Assembly (NCBI GenBank): GCA_964591705.1
Contig: CAZQCX010000021.1
Span: forward strand, 1 to 25,248
DNA length: 25,248 nt
Origin: UBA11855 sp964591705
Lineage (GTDB): Archaea > Thermoproteota > Bathyarchaeia > Bathyarchaeales > Bathycorpusculaceae
Reading direction: 5' to 3'
The notes under the pieces were generated by a model. That model ran no database searches. It worked only from the letters and a program-made list of their open reading frames with translations, and was not told the DNA's origin. Every line of letters starts with the position of its first letter. Position 1 is the stretch's first letter. Positions 8,028 through 16,008 of this stretch are shown here, in pieces. Made by a program: the position numbers and the translations under genes.

Positions 8028-8827
8028 AGCAAAAAGACTCCAGCCAATAGAACCAATGCCACTGCCCTTGACACCTCATTAGTCGCTCCAACGATGTCTC
8101 CTGACACCCCTCCAAAAACACTCGCAGCAAGACGGTTCATCAGAACACCCGACAGCACGCCAACCGCCACAACCAGCAACCCAACCCAACCAATAAGCGA
8201 AACAACTATCAGAATGGAAATCAAATGAGCAATTCCGTTTCTCTTTCTTTTTCCCTTATCGAGAAAATACGCGCCTAGACCTCTATGAGTTGGCTTTCCT
8301 ACTATGAGAATTGTTACCATCGCAAGCTTAGCCACAACTTCCGCCGCAACTATCGATCGAAACGCGAAGTCGCCCCTCAAAAAGAACAGACCTGCAACAG
8401 CCACGAACTCAACGGCAAGAGCAAGCGCCGCACCCTTGCAAGTGACGATCCAAGCATGTGCCACAATCCGTCTCTCCTCAAGCTTTCTCAGCCCTAAAGC
8501 ATTGCCAAGGTCGATAAGCCCGTCGAGGTGTTGGAGTCCAGTCAGAATAAGCAGAACAGCTACTGTTAGCAACGCTGGCAAAACACCTTCCAAGATGCCT
8601 GTTGGAACCTTGGCAAAGTAGTTTGCTGCACCTAGTAAATTGGACACTATGAAATGGCTGACAAGAAAATATCCTGCTGCAAGCACGCCGATCAAGCCAC
8701 CTACTAACGGAAAAAGGAACATGTAGTTAGCCGAGGTCGTCACGAAGTCTTCCGTCTTCCCTACTGGTATTACTGTTAGGAAGGCAAGTAAATCCCTAAA
8801 AGTTTTTATAGCATCCGACTTCGACAT
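8024..8827 (-). CDS. cobS: CobS-family adenosylcobinamide-GDP ribazoletransferase, copy 1, catalytic motif degenerate
   Basis: A 267-residue polytopic membrane protein. Seen: FLTVIPVG near residue 20, FLFPLVGGLIG (37-47), LDGLID (101-106) and a C-terminal FGGVSGDIVGATNE, which place it in CobS. CobS joins adenosylcobinamide-GDP to alpha-ribazole (phosphate) in the membrane. Compared with copy 2 and with bacterial CobS, the DxxDG metal motif reads DLGNA (D106 kept, second Asp is N109, Gly is A110). The downstream MxD aspartate is also replaced: AHA at 123-125 against MHD in copy 2. It should therefore be weak, inactive or altered in chemistry. The frame is intact, so it is not simply decayed. 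It starts at ATG 8827, diverges from the epimerase operon across about 50 bases, and overlaps cobY copy 1 by four. Confidence 0.85.
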   Translation of the reverse strand: MSKSDAIKTFRDLLAFLTVIPVGKTEDFVTTSANYMFLFPLVGGLIGVLAAGYFLVSHFIVSNLLGAANYFAKVPTGILEGVLPALLTVAVLLILTGLQHLDGLIDLGNALGLRKLEERRIVAHAWIVTCKGAALALAVEFVAVAGLFFLRGDFAFRSIVAAEVVAKLAMVTILIVGKPTHRGLGAYFLDKGKRKRNGIAHLISILIVVSLIGWVGLLVVAVGVLSGVLMNRLAASVFGGVSGDIVGATNEVSRAVALVLLAGVFLL

Positions 8828-8876
8828 ATACCCTATTCACTCTTTCAAACGAGATATAGACTTTGTTGTGAACTTC

Positions 8877-9815
8877 ATGGCGGAACTGGAAGGAATGAAA
8901 ATACTTGTAACAGGAGGCGCAGGCTTCATCGGTTTTCACTTGTGCAAGAAACTTGCAAGCCTTCCTGTCAGTGTTACTATCTACGACAACTTATCAAGCG
9001 GAAGAATCGAAAACGTTAGAGACACACCAGAGGCAGCCTTCGTGAAAGGCAACATTCTTAATATCAGACAGCTATGCGGTTTGGACAAGGCCGACCTGAT
9101 TTTCCATCTTGCCGCTCAGGTTGTTGTTCCTTACTCCATGGAGAACCCAATCGAAGATTTTGAGACGAACGCACGAGGAACATTGAACGTCCTTGAAAAA
9201 GCAAGAAAAGATGATTCTCAACTCGTGTTCGCATCAAGCGCCGCCGTATACGGAAACCCTTCTGTGATGCCGACTCCCGAAACCTATGGTTTTCATCCCT
9301 TCTCCTGCTATGGCTTATCCAAAGTCGTAGGCGAGGAATACTGCGAAATGTACGCCAAACAATATGGACTGAACATGACGGTGCTAAGGTTCGCAAACGT
9401 TTACGGTTCGCGTTGCCACGGTGTCATCAGCGATTTCTTTGACAAACTCGGTCAAAATCCCACCAAGCTCGAGATAATCGGAACCGGATTGCAGTCTAGA
9501 GATTTCGTTCATGTTGCCGACGTCGTGAACGCTCTTTTGGCATCTGCAACTCTGGAAAAAGCTGTAGGCAAAACCTTCAATATCGGATTTGGAAAAACAA
9601 CAAAGATAATCGACCTCGCAAAGTTGATCCTCAAAATCCTAAACCTCACTGGCAAGACGGTCATTACAACAACCAACGTTTCCTGGCATGGAGACATCGA
9701 GTCCATATGGTTCGATATAACCAAAGCAAAACGAGAGCTTGGCTGGAATCCAAAAATCCAGCTTGAAGACCACATCAAGACTCTAATGGTTGAGAGGAAA
9801 CTCCTGAATGAATAG
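8877..9815 (+). CDS. NAD-dependent nucleotide-sugar epimerase/dehydratase (SDR)
   Basis: An extended SDR of about 312 residues, similar to GalE/UDP-glucose 4-epimerases. Seen: the NAD-binding TGGAGFIG Rossmann loop at the start, YDNLSSG, HLAAQ, the catalytic serine in ASSAAVYG, the YGLSK (YxxxK) pair, RFANVYG, and SRDFVHVADVV near the C-terminal third. It probably interconverts or reduces an NDP-sugar in the cytosol. The ATG at 8877 is chosen; GTG 8868 and ATG 8895 (directly before KILVTGG) are alternatives. Its 3' end overlaps the UbiA gene by eight bases, so it heads a coupled three-gene operon. That tie suggests its sugar goes onto, or forms part of, a prenyl lipid. Confidence 0.87.
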   Translation: MAELEGMKILVTGGAGFIGFHLCKKLASLPVSVTIYDNLSSGRIENVRDTPEAAFVKGNILNIRQLCGLDKADLIFHLAAQVVVPYSMENPIEDFETNARGTLNVLEKARKDDSQLVFASSAAVYGNPSVMPTPETYGFHPFSCYGLSKVVGEEYCEMYAKQYGLNMTVLRFANVYGSRCHGVISDFFDKLGQNPTKLEIIGTGLQSRDFVHVADVVNALLASATLEKAVGKTFNIGFGKTTKIIDLAKLILKILNLTGKTVITTTNVSWHGDIESIWFDITKAKRELGWNPKIQLEDHIKTLMVERKLLNE

Positions 9816-10671
9816 TATTTCCATGAAAAGCCTGATTTCGCTGCTGAGGCTCCCTTATTGGATGATGTCAGGGGGGCTGTCCGTCATCACAGTCTTCGCC
9901 ATATCAAAGGAATTTCTTGAGCCTCAAACAATGCTGCTCATATTCTTTTCGATGGCATTCATAACCTCCGCAGGTTTTGCCCTAAACGACTATTTCGACC
10001 GAGAAAGCGACGCTTTGATAAAACCCAAACGACCAATTCCATCAGGCGCAATATCCCTTAGTCAGGTTCTTGTGATTTCCTTTTGTCTTTTTGTGGCAGG
10101 GCTTGCCTCCGCTCTACTGATTAACCCGCTCAGCTTCGTCGTGCTGCTTATTGACAGTATTGTTCTGGTAATCTATTCAGCCTACGTAAAACGAAAATCA
10201 GGTTTTATGGCAAACGTCTTGGTTGGATTGCTTGTTGGAACAGCCTTCATATATGGTGAAGTCAGCGTTTTCCAGAGTGTGAGCTTGATCTCCCTAAGTT
10301 TGTATCCAATTTGCTTAGGTACAATTGGCGGCAACATCCTTCGTGACATTCTGAGTTTCGAGGGAGACTCAAAAGTTGGCTATCCTACTCTGCCTAAAAG
10401 CGTAGGCAACGCAACTTCAGCCAGAATTGCATCCTTGTTTTTCTCTTTGACAGCAGTTCTAGCTTCTCTCCCATTCCTTCTAAACCCTCCAAGTTTCAGC
10501 ATGTACTATATTGCTCCAATCCTCTTATGGGGTGCTATTTTGCTCTACTCCTCAGTTAGCCTAGTCACTTTGCCTGTGACTATCGAGAATGTGCGAAAGT
10601 ACGAGCGTTTGATAACTCGGTCTATGATGCTGCTCATCCTTGCGCTCGTTTTGGAGGCCCTAATGGGGTGA
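9808..10671 (+). CDS. UbiA-family prenyltransferase (DGGGP synthase-like)
   Basis: A 287-residue integral membrane protein with eight or nine predicted helices. Seen: the first aspartate-rich motif NDYFDRESD (N60, D64, D68) and the second region with D180 and FEGDSKVG (D187), both needed for Mg-diphosphate binding in UbiA enzymes; KRPIPSG follows motif one. Archaeal UbiA proteins include digeranylgeranylglyceryl phosphate synthase, which adds the second geranylgeranyl chain of the ether lipid core; others make prenylated quinones, haem or polyprenyl phosphoribose. The start at 9808 overlaps the epimerase stop, and its TGA overlaps the GTG of the radical SAM gene. A DGGGP synthase role fits a neighbouring Tes-like gene, but a glycolipid role with the epimerase is also possible. 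Confidence 0.85.
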   Translation: MNSISMKSLISLLRLPYWMMSGGLSVITVFAISKEFLEPQTMLLIFFSMAFITSAGFALNDYFDRESDALIKPKRPIPSGAISLSQVLVISFCLFVAGLASALLINPLSFVVLLIDSIVLVIYSAYVKRKSGFMANVLVGLLVGTAFIYGEVSVFQSVSLISLSLYPICLGTIGGNILRDILSFEGDSKVGYPTLPKSVGNATSARIASLFFSLTAVLASLPFLLNPPSFSMYYIAPILLWGAILLYSSVSLVTLPVTIENVRKYERLITRSMMLLILALVLEALMG

Positions 10672-12152
10672 AGCAGACCAAGAGCATCTGTCCGATTTGC
10701 CAGAAAAAGATAGATGCAACTCTGACCAATTCAAACGGCAAGGTCTTGATCACGAAGAAGTGCCAGGAACACGGTGTCTTCTCTGCAACTCATTGGCAGA
10801 GTCAGGAGATATTCAGTTTTGCTGAACGATTTGACTGCTTCCAGTACTCTGAAGATCCGTCGTCGCCAAAGGATCCCGAGGGTTGTCCTTATGTCTGCGA
10901 ATCCTGTGGCACTCATGTTTCCGACACAGTCATCGGTGTCATAGATGTCACAAAGCGATGCGATCTGAAATGTGCTATATGCTTCTCGACTTTTTCTGAT
11001 TGTCAGGTTGAATACGAACCAACCAAAGAAGAAATTGTCAAGATGCTCACTTTCCTAAGCAAACACAATCCAAAACCACCGGCGATTCTGTTCTCAGGCG
11101 GAGAACCGCTTGCGCGGGGAGACATGCATGAAATCGTCGGTGCAGCTCACAAGTTGAAGTTTATGACGATCCTGGCCACCAATGGAGTTAAGCTTGCTGA
11201 ATCTCCTGAAATCGCTGCCAGATTGAAGGAAAACGGGCTTAACATAGTCTACATGCAGTTTGACAGTTTTCGCGATGAATTCTACAGAAAGATTAGAGGT
11301 CGATCTCTCCTCAGCGTGAAAATGAAGGCCATCGATGTCTGCCGAAAGCTAGACATGGAGATTATCCTTGTGAACTCCCTGATGCGGGGTTTGAACGACC
11401 AAGAAGTTGGTGCCATGGTCAACTATGCTGCTCGAAACAGCGACATAATTAGAGGACTGATTTTCCAACCCGTGGCCTTCACCGGCAGGGCAACAGACAA
11501 CCCATTCAGGGAAAAACTGCGTGACTGGCGTTTTGTCGAGGAGGTTGAAAACCAGACTGATGGGCAAATAACGAGGGCAGACTTCTTCCCCATGTCTGTC
11601 ATGGTTTCGCCAATTATGATTATGCGCAAGTTTATGAAGAAACCGTGGCCACTATTCTCATGCAGTCCACAATGCGGTGTAGTTAATTGGATGTATGTTT
11701 CCAGAAATTCTCGGATCATCCCAATAAACCATTTCGTAGATTTTGGCAGATTCTTCCGAACCATTCAAAAGACTGCGGTTTCAGCTGAAACCAAAAGCAA
11801 GTTCTCCATTCTTTCAACTCTCTTTCTAGCCGCGATGCAATCATTGAAGTGGCCACTAGTGACAAAGGAGATTGGGTTTTTCACGTTGATGAAAACAATA
11901 TTGAGGACTCATATATCACCTACTTACCAGTCACTTGGAAAGCTGAGAAGGCGAATATTTCTACTCGGATGCATGGCTTTCATGGACCAGTACAACTTTG
12001 ACGTGAACCGCGTTAGAAGATGCGTCATACACTATGTCACACCTCAATTGAAAATAATTCCGTTTTGCGCCTACAATAACGTTCACAGGATTGGCACCGA
12101 GGAGCAGTACGCGTCGAAAGCAAATGGCTTACAATCTAAGATGGACCAATAG
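10668..12152 (+). CDS. Tes-like (MJ0619-type) radical SAM enzyme
   Basis: A 494-residue radical SAM protein matching the MJ0619/tetraether lipid synthase (Tes) layout. Seen: an N-terminal CPIC (C8/C11) and KCQEHG; a second cluster region GCPYVCESC (C73, C77, C80); the SAM motif KRCDLKCAIC (C98, C102, C105); FSGGEPL (142-148); and a C-terminal MDQYNFDVNRVRRC then IPFCAYNNVHR with C435, C452 and C467. Known Tes proteins join two archaeol chains tail to tail to make macrocyclic or membrane-spanning GDGT lipids. The family also contains uncharacterised paralogues, so the exact reaction is inferred. The GTG start at 10668 overlaps the UbiA stop (GTGA) with a GGAGG-type site upstream. The 3' end overlaps a convergent gene by 17 bases. 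Confidence 0.8.
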   Translation: MKQTKSICPICQKKIDATLTNSNGKVLITKKCQEHGVFSATHWQSQEIFSFAERFDCFQYSEDPSSPKDPEGCPYVCESCGTHVSDTVIGVIDVTKRCDLKCAICFSTFSDCQVEYEPTKEEIVKMLTFLSKHNPKPPAILFSGGEPLARGDMHEIVGAAHKLKFMTILATNGVKLAESPEIAARLKENGLNIVYMQFDSFRDEFYRKIRGRSLLSVKMKAIDVCRKLDMEIILVNSLMRGLNDQEVGAMVNYAARNSDIIRGLIFQPVAFTGRATDNPFREKLRDWRFVEEVENQTDGQITRADFFPMSVMVSPIMIMRKFMKKPWPLFSCSPQCGVVNWMYVSRNSRIIPINHFVDFGRFFRTIQKTAVSAETKSKFSILSTLFLAAMQSLKWPLVTKEIGFFTLMKTILRTHISPTYQSLGKLRRRIFLLGCMAFMDQYNFDVNRVRRCVIHYVTPQLKIIPFCAYNNVHRIGTEEQYASKANGLQSKMDQ

Positions 12153-12669
12153 CTTCTATGTTTAGAACGCAGGCTTTGTCGGTGAACTCTGCAACAGAAC
12201 CTCCGCTGTAGCTCCAAAGCTCAAAAACCACCATGTGCCTGCCAATGCTGTCAATCGAGATGGTCGAGAGTTGCTCCCATTTGCCTCCGTCATCCAAAGT
12301 CATGGAGTAGACGCTTTTTGGTTCAGCATTCACTGGAAAAGTTGGATCAGCCTCGCCAGTTATTTTGATTCTAATCTCAAAAGAGAGAGTCTTTCTCATG
12401 TGATTCTCGACTGTTACCCAAACCCCAAAGGTGCTGTTTCGACCAAGAACCACTGTCTCGGGCAAATCAAGCGTTCTGTCTGAACTGAGCAGATGGACCG
12501 TTGCATATCCTTCCGCAGGACCACCAGTTGCCCACCGGTATGCGAAGTAGCCTCCGACTAGGATTCCAGCGAAAACGAGCACAACTGCTACAGCGATTGC
12601 ATACCCTTTACTCTCATCTAAGCCGAGTCTCTCGCCTAGCCGTTTCAAAGCTCCAGATTCCACAGTCAC
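12136..12669 (-). CDS. One-pass membrane protein with extracellular Ig-like domain (DUF1616-like)
   Basis: A 177-residue protein. Seen: a short cytoplasmic N terminus, one hydrophobic helix at about residues 22-46 (AIAVAVVLVFAGILVGGYFA), and an outside beta-rich domain with alternating hydrophobic strands (TFGVWVTVENH, FEIRIKITG, MVVFELWSY). The beta domain resembles the C-terminal part of archaeal DUF1616 proteins often found with glycosyltransferases, but the multi-helix DUF1616 part is absent. It starts at GTG 12669, overlapping the GT2 stop by four bases, and is the third gene of a GT4-GT2 operon. An envelope or glycoprotein role is inferred. Confidence 0.7.
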   Translation of the reverse strand: MTVESGALKRLGERLGLDESKGYAIAVAVVLVFAGILVGGYFAYRWATGGPAEGYATVHLLSSDRTLDLPETVVLGRNSTFGVWVTVENHMRKTLSFEIRIKITGEADPTFPVNAEPKSVYSMTLDDGGKWEQLSTISIDSIGRHMVVFELWSYSGGSVAEFTDKACVLNIEAIGPS

Positions 12670-13394
12670 TTTGTGAATCCTCTTAACATTGTTGCAAAAA
12701 TCTCAATACCTGACTTAACCTTCCTAAGCTTAGTTTTTCCATACTTTCTGGATTTGTAGGTCGATTTAATCTCCGCCATTTTGAAGCCTCTCTTGGCAAA
12801 TTGTACAAGCATTTCTGTGGCGAATGCCATATCATCTTGTTCAAAATCAATTTTCTCGATTGCCGCGTGAGATATGGCTCGAAATCCAGATTGTGTGTCG
12901 CTCAAAAACTGCTTGTAGAGGAAATCGTAACAGTTTGTTATTATTTTGTTTCCTATGAAATTCATTAATCCCATCGCTTTCTTCGGATCATACATGCGAG
13001 TAGCCAAGACCAGTTCAGCGTTTGTCTCAGTCATTTTTTCAATCAAGCGGTTCATATGTCTGAATTCGTATGTTCCGTCTCCATCCACCATAACCATTAT
13101 GTCGCCTTTTGCGTGTTTGAATCCTGTTCTAAGCGCAATGCCATAGCCTCGTCTGGGTTCAATTATGAGTTTGCAGAGATTCGTGTCTTTTACGATTTCT
13201 ACCGTTCCATCTGTCGAGTTTCCGTCTACGACAATAATTTCCTTTGGGCAGGTCAGTTCCTTGTCTATTGTAGTAATTGCTTCAAGGATGTTGCCTGCCT
13301 CGTTAAGTGTCGGAATAACAACGGAAACTACCTTCTTAACAGTCATTGCTTCAACCCTGAATTGCAGCTTGTTTGTGCTTTCATTTTGTGGCAT
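12666..13394 (-). CDS. GT2 glycosyltransferase, dolichyl-phosphate sugar synthase-like
   Basis: A family 2 glycosyltransferase of about 242 residues in the DPM1/UDP-glucose:dolichyl-phosphate class. Seen: VVSVVIPTLNEAG, VVDGNSTDGT, the metal-binding VDGDGTYE, LATRM, a DTQSGFR signature and a basic C-terminal SRKYGKTKLRK. There is no membrane anchor. It would load a sugar onto a polyprenyl phosphate at the membrane. ATG 13394 is favoured because it lies one base after the stop of the upstream GT4 (TAA, C, ATG). A later ATG (13346) just before the family start is an alternative. It closely mirrors the plus-strand GT2 at 1733 in type. Downstream it overlaps the membrane protein gene by four bases. 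Confidence 0.85.
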   Translation of the reverse strand: MPQNESTNKLQFRVEAMTVKKVVSVVIPTLNEAGNILEAITTIDKELTCPKEIIVVDGNSTDGTVEIVKDTNLCKLIIEPRRGYGIALRTGFKHAKGDIMVMVDGDGTYEFRHMNRLIEKMTETNAELVLATRMYDPKKAMGLMNFIGNKIITNCYDFLYKQFLSDTQSGFRAISHAAIEKIDFEQDDMAFATEMLVQFAKRGFKMAEIKSTYKSRKYGKTKLRKVKSGIEIFATMLRGFTK

Positions 13395-13395
13395 G

Positions 13396-14565
13396 TTAAA
13401 TAAATTCTTCGTATATTTCAATTAGTCTTTCTACATTCTTGTCCCAACTGAACTTCTCGATGGAGATTTTTCGCAGCATTTCCTTTAGTGGGGCAAGTTC
13501 AATTTGAGAGTATTCCAAAACCGCTTCTTTCATGGCTGATGGGGTATCTGGTGGAACGAGTCTCCCTAAGCCTTTGGGAATGACTTCCGATACGCCTCCG
13601 ACATCCGTAGCTATGACTGGCAGTCCGCAAGACATTGCTTCAAGCGCGACTAGAGGCAACCCCTCACCAGACTTTGAGGGTAACACAAACAAGTCAGCAG
13701 CATTATAGTATAAGGGCAGGTCAGAATCTGAGACAAAGCCTGCAAGCCTGCATCTGCTTGAAATCCCCAATTGATCAATTCTCGATTTAACTGCGTCCGA
13801 GTCAGGTCCAGCTCCGACAACAAGGAAGTACAGTTGACTGTTGCTTTTGATCGCAGATCCTGCGCTTTCCATGAGAGTGTCAATGCCATTCTTGTAAACG
13901 AGCCTTCTGACCGAAAGAACAACCTTTGCGTTCTGCGGGATACCAAGCTTCTTCCTGATTTTCTCTTTCAGGTATGGCATTGGCTTGAAACGATCGACAT
14001 CAACGCCGTTGTTAAGAACGGTCGTTTTCAAAGGGTCTGCTCCGATGCCGAGAACATAATTCTTCGTAGCATTGCTCACTGTGACAATTTTGTCTGCGCT
14101 GCTGAGCACCTGTTTTCCCACAGTCGCATCGTTAAGTCGTTCTACAAGATCCCATATGGCGTTTTCATACTCTATGAAAGTGTTGTGCTGAGTAACAACC
14201 ACTGGTTTGCTGCATCTCTCTCCGATCTCCGCAGCGATGAGGGATGAGAGATACGGGTGCCCATGAACATGCACTAAATCACTGGATCGAACGGTTTCCA
14301 GAAACACGCCAAGACTGCTGATGCTTGGAATGGCATAAGGAATACCCAGGCTAAATGCAAAGTTCAACGAATCGTAGCATTGAACCCTTATTCCTTCCAC
14401 AACATAGCTCTTGCTGGTTGCCATTCTACTTGTGACAACCATCGGTCTAAACCCCTTCTTGTTCAACCGTTTGCTTTGCTCGTAGACAACCCTTTCTATT
14501 CCACCAACATGCGGGAGATATGTGTGAGTAACTATGCAGACGCGTTTGGGAGGCATCTCTGTCAA
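13396..14565 (-). CDS. GT4 glycosyltransferase
   Basis: A GT-B family 4 glycosyltransferase of about 389 residues. Seen: RVCIVTHTYLPHVGGIERVV at the N terminus with the glycine loop, HVHGHPY, VVVTQHNT, a central hinge NNGVDVDRF, VLSVRRLVYKNG, and the donor-site EAMSCGLPVIATDVGGVSE. It transfers a sugar from a nucleotide donor to a growing glycan or lipid-linked acceptor in the cytosol. I favour TTG 14565 because GAAGGAG (14574-14580) sits eight bases upstream; ATG 14556 and ATG 14589 are alternatives. A TATA-like run (14591-14600) precedes it. It is the first gene of the GT4-GT2-membrane protein operon. Confidence 0.87.
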   Translation of the reverse strand: MTEMPPKRVCIVTHTYLPHVGGIERVVYEQSKRLNKKGFRPMVVTSRMATSKSYVVEGIRVQCYDSLNFAFSLGIPYAIPSISSLGVFLETVRSSDLVHVHGHPYLSSLIAAEIGERCSKPVVVTQHNTFIEYENAIWDLVERLNDATVGKQVLSSADKIVTVSNATKNYVLGIGADPLKTTVLNNGVDVDRFKPMPYLKEKIRKKLGIPQNAKVVLSVRRLVYKNGIDTLMESAGSAIKSNSQLYFLVVGAGPDSDAVKSRIDQLGISSRCRLAGFVSDSDLPLYYNAADLFVLPSKSGEGLPLVALEAMSCGLPVIATDVGGVSEVIPKGLGRLVPPDTPSAMKEAVLEYSQIELAPLKEMLRKISIEKFSWDKNVERLIEIYEEFI

Positions 14566-14590
14566 CAGCGTTACTCCTTCAATTACCATA

Positions 14591-14600
14591 CTATTAAAAA
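14591..14600 (-). promoter_or_regulatory. TATA-like element for the minus-strand glycosyltransferase operon
   Basis: The minus-strand run TTTTTAATAG lies between the cobZ stop and the GT4 start. The predicted transcription start near 14571 falls close to the proposed ribosome site, so either the leader is very short or the promoter is slightly different from the one marked. Confidence 0.3.
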
Positions 14601-14656
14601 CCTATGCTGAAACTCCCGTCAGGGTTTTTAGTCAGCAGAAAAAGGTTCTGTTCAAC

Positions 14657-15151
14657 TCACACGGACTGCGAAGCATCATTATTTTCTTTTCTTAGCGCTC
14701 TTGTGTACATGTTTGAGGATACGCCTGCGACCAATCCGCCAATGGCATCATTAGCTAGTGGTCCGAGTTTCTTCAGGATTCCTGGTTTTGCTTGGTCAAA
14801 TCTTATGAAATCAAACACCCCTCTCGCCCCAGCAATGTAGCCTGCTATGGCAAGTCCTAGGACTTCGTCAGCGACTAGCCCTGGTCTGCCCATGAACCTT
14901 TCCTTTGAGAGCCCTGGGATCAGACCTTTCTCTGCATCTTCTTGAGCTCGAAACGCTGCAACTTCCAAGGTTGACACGTTGACATCTGACAGAACCTCGA
15001 GAAACTCCTCATGTAAAATCATAGCTGCTTTTTCAGCAGTTTCCACACCAGGATGAGGAACGAATAACTCGAGTGCTGTGTCCACTAGGTACTTGAGTGT
15101 TATGCCTTTTTGTTCTAGATACTCCAACAAAGGAGGTTTATCTGAGACCAT
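14657..15151 (-). CDS. cobZ: CobZ-type alpha-ribazole phosphatase (PgpA family)
   Basis: A 164-residue protein of the phosphatidylglycerophosphatase A family. Seen: ADEVLGLAIAGY (D95, E96), FIRFDQAKPGIL (F118, D119, K122, P123) and NDAIGGLVAG near residues 134-143, aligning with the IDEWVG, FRLFDILKP and LDDILAG motifs of PgpA. In Methanosarcina mazei the family member CobZ dephosphorylates alpha-ribazole 5'-phosphate in cobalamin nucleotide-loop synthesis. The divergent cobT-cobS-cobY genes next door favour CobZ over a lipid phosphatase. N134 stands where bacterial PgpA has the first Asp of DD. The start is ATG 15151. About 160 bases separate it from the divergent plus-strand operon. Confidence 0.82.
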   Translation of the reverse strand: MVSDKPPLLEYLEQKGITLKYLVDTALELFVPHPGVETAEKAAMILHEEFLEVLSDVNVSTLEVAAFRAQEDAEKGLIPGLSKERFMGRPGLVADEVLGLAIAGYIAGARGVFDFIRFDQAKPGILKKLGPLANDAIGGLVAGVSSNMYTRALRKENNDASQSV

Positions 15152-15312
15152 ACACGGCAGCCACCACTCTTATTGAGGAGTCCATCTTAAGCGTTACGTG
15201 TCTTTCCATGGACAAAAATCCTTATTAGGACTAGCTGGATAAACCATCCAATGCCCGACGTGCATTTCTACCGAAAAACTGCTTATGTTCAAGAACCCAG
15301 AGGAAAATCAAG

Positions 15313-16008
15313 ATGAGAGTTGCTGTTTCATGGAGCGGTGGAAAGGACAGTTGTCACGCCTGCTTCAAAGCCATGGAAGAAGGATTTGAAATCCAGAAAC
15401 TTCTAACCATGATGAGTAACGGGACTGAATCCGCCTTCCACCTGATCAAGTCAGATATGCTTGACGCCCAGTCAAGAGCAATAGGAATTCCAATAATGAA
15501 AAACAAAACAATGCCTGAAACATATGAAACGGACTTTAGAAACGCCTTGAGGCAGCTAAGAAATACAGGCATTGAAGGTCTGGTTACTGGCGACATCTTC
15601 GATGTGGTACAACATGAAGCAGGATGGTTGGAGCGAATCTGCCGAGAAACTGACCTGAAGCCTATACGCCCGTTGTGGCACCGCAACCCGAGGCATGTTC
15701 TCGAAGAATTCATCAACCTCAGTTTCAAGGCCAAAGTGGTAAGAGTAAAACTTGCGGTTCTAACCGAGGAGTTCCTCGGAAAGGATCTTGACGAGGATTT
15801 TTACTCGGAACTTGCTAAACTTGGAAACGTGGATCCCTGCGGTGAAGGCGGCGAGTACCATACCATCGTCACCGATGGACCTCTGTTCAATGACCGAATT
15901 GAAATATTGGAAACAAGAAAAACTGCAACGAGCGGCTGGGGCAAACTGGAGATCTTGCGGTTTCAGCTCCAGCCAAAAAGGAAAGTGAACAAAAAGAATG
16001 AACACTGA
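15313..16008 (+). CDS. Dph6-type diphthine-ammonia ligase-like PP-loop protein
   Basis: A 231-residue adenine nucleotide alpha hydrolase. Seen: the PP-loop SWSGGKDSC (residues 6-14), a GDIFDVVQ strand, and the Dph6 signature GEGGEYHTIVTDGP (EGGEYHT at 178-184). Length fits archaeal Dph6, which amidates diphthine on elongation factor 2 with ATP and ammonia. The gene overlaps cobT by 11 bases and heads the cobT-cobS-cobY operon, so a specialised amide-forming or ATP-dependent role in cobalamin synthesis is an alternative. ATG 15313 is preceded by GAGGAAA. Family assignment is strong; choosing between diphthamide and cobalamin roles needs a genome-wide look for a second Dph6. Confidence 0.82.
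   Translation: MRVAVSWSGGKDSCHACFKAMEEGFEIQKLLTMMSNGTESAFHLIKSDMLDAQSRAIGIPIMKNKTMPETYETDFRNALRQLRNTGIEGLVTGDIFDVVQHEAGWLERICRETDLKPIRPLWHRNPRHVLEEFINLSFKAKVVRVKLAVLTEEFLGKDLDEDFYSELAKLGNVDPCGEGGEYHTIVTDGPLFNDRIEILETRKTATSGWGKLEILRFQLQPKRKVNKKNEH

Noticed and set aside
15152..15312. Cobalamin riboswitch upstream of the cobT operon
   Set aside because: No B12-box-like conserved sequence was seen in the 160-base divergent gap, and such riboswitches are mainly bacterial.
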